DNA from: Drosophila pseudoobscura
Lineage: Eukaryota > Arthropoda > Insecta > Diptera > Drosophilidae
DNA length: 64,000 nucleotides
Reading direction: 5' to 3'
Assembly: GCF_009870125.1 (NCBI RefSeq)
Contig: NC_046680.1
Span: 4,526,001 to 4,590,000, forward strand
The position numbers were made by a program, and so were the translations under genes. The notes beneath the pieces were generated by a model. The model did no database searches and had not been told where the DNA came from. It saw only the letters and a list, made by a program, of their open reading frames with translations. Positions 61,515-64,000 of this stretch are shown piece after piece. Each line of letters begins with the position of its first letter. Position 1 is the first letter of the stretch.

Positions 61515-64000
61515 TAACTTGTTTGAGTTTTGTTTGAGCCTTCTGTCTCGGCCCGACATCTTTGTTGCCTGTTGCCTGCTGCCTGCTGCCTGTTGGCTGT
61601 TGGCTGTCGTCACTGTCAACAGGCAGGTCCCGCGTGACTTGGCGACCAGTTCGTTCGCTATCAGGTTGATAAATAGTTTTTTCTGCCCTTCTTGGATTAC
61701 ACCGCTCTACCGCCCTCTCGAGTTGGTTTAAATTAAAAAGCATCCAGCAAAACCATTTTCCCCAACTGCAAGGAAGAATACCTGGTATCGCTGAGGGCAA
61801 CTTTGGCTCGTATTTTCCCCCTTTTTTTATTTTCCGCACAGGTGTTGTAGCTCCCAGTGCTCTCCCACTCTTTATACATATATTTTTATTATTCGCTAAA
61901 GTCCTGTCTTTAACATTGCAGGGCCCTTGAACACAGGTAAAACGGAAGCATAAAAAATGTATTTAAAATAAAACAAGATTTTGCACTCAAAGCAAGCTGT
62001 CAGCGCATGCCGAGGCACAGTTTTTTTTAGAGATCTGGCAACTATTCTGGATAAATATATATACTTCTGAGACCCGACCCCTTGCTAAGTAAGCCAGATA
62101 TTTGCGCCTATCCCTGGAATGCCGCATCAATTTTTGGGCCAATTGTCGGCAATTGGTGTCAATTTACGAAGGGTTTTCTGCCATTTTAATGGCATAATGG
62201 CATATTGAATGTCCCACATATATAACAAGGGGCTATCGATGTTTGCGCCGACGATTTCTCCATAAATAATTCATTGGAACATGTAACAAAACTGCGTCAA
62301 GTGGTCGCACACACCGGCAGACTGAGGACCAAGGACTGTCGCATTACATTGGCGGGAGGCGTCTGCGTGGGTGAGTGGTGAGTGGGTGTCTGTTTTTTAT
62401 GGCTCCCCGGGGAAATGACGTACGACTACTGCCGAGTATGAATGCCAGTTTAATACACAAAACTTTGACAATATTGTCACACAGTTAACACGGATACACA
62501 CTAGCACTCACCAACAGCAGGCCAACAGACGTGCAGCCAGACAAATGTGCGAATAAAATTGCTATTTTCGTGCAGCCTGCGTCTATTGTTAGCCCTATTG
62601 AAAAGGTATTCAAGCTGTCACCTAAACACACACAAACACAGACATTGGTGTATTTGTCGCCAGAAAGATAGATAACTGGTTGTTATAGCAGCAAATCAAT
62701 CATTTTTTTCACAGTAGAGCCTTCTTTATGGGACTAAAATCTGCTGAAAGAATATCCATTTTAAGCACATAGACGATGGGAATTCAATTCATCATGTGGA
62801 ATATGTATTGGCGCTTAATTATATGGGTCAATTCTAGCCAAAGCCGTCAAAGTGAGCCAGACAGCCTTCCTTGATTTTAGACACAAAGCAAACCAGTCTT
62901 GAGGCTCCTCTCCAGTCCATGCTTGAGTAGTTAGTCGGCGCCCACCAGCGTTGACGTCATTTGCATGCATTGGCAGTACTCAAGATGAAATTAGAACAAT
63001 TCGCAGCTGGGGAGATAAATCGAAAGGACTTTGTTTCGGCCTCCCTATCGCTCTCTCGTACTTGCCGAATGAATTCCGAGAACCCAAATAAAATCTCTCG
63101 CTTGACGTGCTCTTCAAACGTTTTGATTTAAGTTCTGGCCATTGTTTTTATTTGCCTTTAATGGGGGCTGAGCTACGGAAGCAGGTGGAGTCCGTCCATC
63201 CCTCGCTTCCCTGAGCTGTATCTTTAGTGTATCTCTGTTTGCTTTAACATCGAGAAAGTTTTGCTCTTCTTTTCAGTCGAGGCAGCGACTCATAAAGCAG
63301 GCTGAAGTCCCACTCCTGCTTGTTTTCCCCTGAACTTGAGGTTTTTTTTTCTTTCCTAGGTGCGAATTGGAAGGCAATGGGGCGGCAGGCCGCAAAACTT
63401 TTTCTCCGCTCTCCTTCTCTCCGGCAAGAAAAGGTCACTGAACAATTGACAAAGGGGCTTCTCCCGCTCTCCGTTTTCCTGGGGTTCAACAAACGCCATT
63501 TAAAAGTTTTACATAATAGTTGGTCCCGGCACTTGTCAAGTGCCCATTAAGCCAAAGATCTTGGCCAAGGAAAAACAATGACAGGCGCTGGCTGTCTGAG
63601 CAGCGGTTGATGCGGAAATTCAATCAAAGCCCGCTCAATTAAAAGTTGTCAATGGAACACTATTAGAACACTCATTGCGTTGAGTATAGTTCATAAGTTT
63701 GCTCATCCATGGGACACATCCACAAAAACACACCTCATCATTGGCCTTTGCAAAGATTCCAGTTACCTTAATTTGTCAATTTGGTTAATGGATATCTGAT
63801 TGAATTTGATGATCCATTTGCTGTTACCGGACTAAGAAAAATCGTATATGCACAGAAAATGTAGTTCTTTTCTTTTAGAAGGGTCTTCCTGAAAATGATT
63901 TGAATTTCGCGGGAACTTTTAGCCATGTTTCGAGCCAACAAGTAGGGCTGGAAAAGCGGGCGAAATATATTTACAGAAATCCCTCTATTATATAAACAAG

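Larger units (their letters stand above)
55886..64000. other. long non-coding region, probable intron of the divergent gene
   Basis: About 8 kb without a recognised coding sequence. AT-rich up to about 56950, then typical fly intronic sequence with CA repeats (58593-58603), a GGTCGG/GGGGTC repeat (60453-60485) and a perfect CRE followed by an ATTTGCAT octamer (62952-62965). One weak coding candidate is listed separately at 61281-61514. Confidence 0.45.

Noticed and set aside
1-64000. CRISPR arrays, operons, prophage or bacterial features
   Set aside because: None present. Spliced genes, AATAAA signals and fly orthologues show this is insect nuclear DNA, and repeats are simple microsatellites or local duplications.

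Overview
The window is from an insect nuclear genome and almost certainly a Drosophila species. Genes are split by short GT-AG introns (about 50-80 nt) in the compact part, intergenic and intronic DNA is rich in CA/TG, GA and TACATATGTA-type simple repeats, and the encoded proteins are typical fly orthologues. The gene set and order (phtf, Mccc2, Eb1, a CISD3-type gene, an aldo-keto reductase, Epac with a nested CYP6 P450) match, from memory, the 42C region of D. melanogaster chromosome arm 2R (Muller element C). The species is not determined; an obscura-group fly is possible but unproven. No CRISPR array, rRNA, tRNA or intact transposon was recognised.

Layout. 1-1866: non-coding, upstream of phtf. 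1867-7473: two compact plus-strand genes, phtf (seven coding exons, 874 aa multipass membrane protein) and Mccc2 (four coding exons, 582 aa, beta subunit of methylcrotonyl-CoA carboxylase). 8105-13818: Eb1 (plus), the microtubule plus-end protein, with a distal non-coding first exon and a duplicated pair of alternative exons. 14977-17008: two small minus-strand genes, a mitochondrial double-CDGSH iron-sulphur protein and a single-exon aldo-keto reductase. 17.1-21.6 kb: non-coding; the part from about 18.5 kb up carries a degenerate tandem repeat and is probably the 3' UTR or downstream flank of Epac.

21583-55549: Epac (minus), the cAMP-activated Rap guanine-nucleotide exchange factor. I assembled 19 coding exons (3021 nt, 1006 aa), all in phase, in the order CNB-A, DEP, CNB-B, REM, RA, CDC25-type GEF (vertebrate EPAC2-like). 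One intron (23574-24434) has AT-AC termini and looks U12-dependent. The largest intron (32072-49772) contains a complete same-strand CYP6-family gene (37826-39423, Cyp6u1-like). The Epac 5' UTR exon ends at 55350. It appears to face, head to head, another leader exon on the plus strand that ends at 55885. 55886-64000 has no convincing coding sequence and is probably the first intron of that divergent gene.

The genes are not a pathway: they combine leucine catabolism (Mccc2), cytoskeleton (Eb1), cAMP-Rap signalling (Epac), redox/detoxification (AKR, P450, CDGSH) and a membrane protein of unclear role (phtf). The most interesting points are the U12 AT-AC intron in Epac, the mutually exclusive CH-domain exons of Eb1 whose joint inclusion would create a stop codon, and an alternative Eb1 splice donor that would remove its C-terminal EEY tail. 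Exon boundaries were read by eye from splice consensus, reading phase and family conservation; no alignment or transcript data were available.
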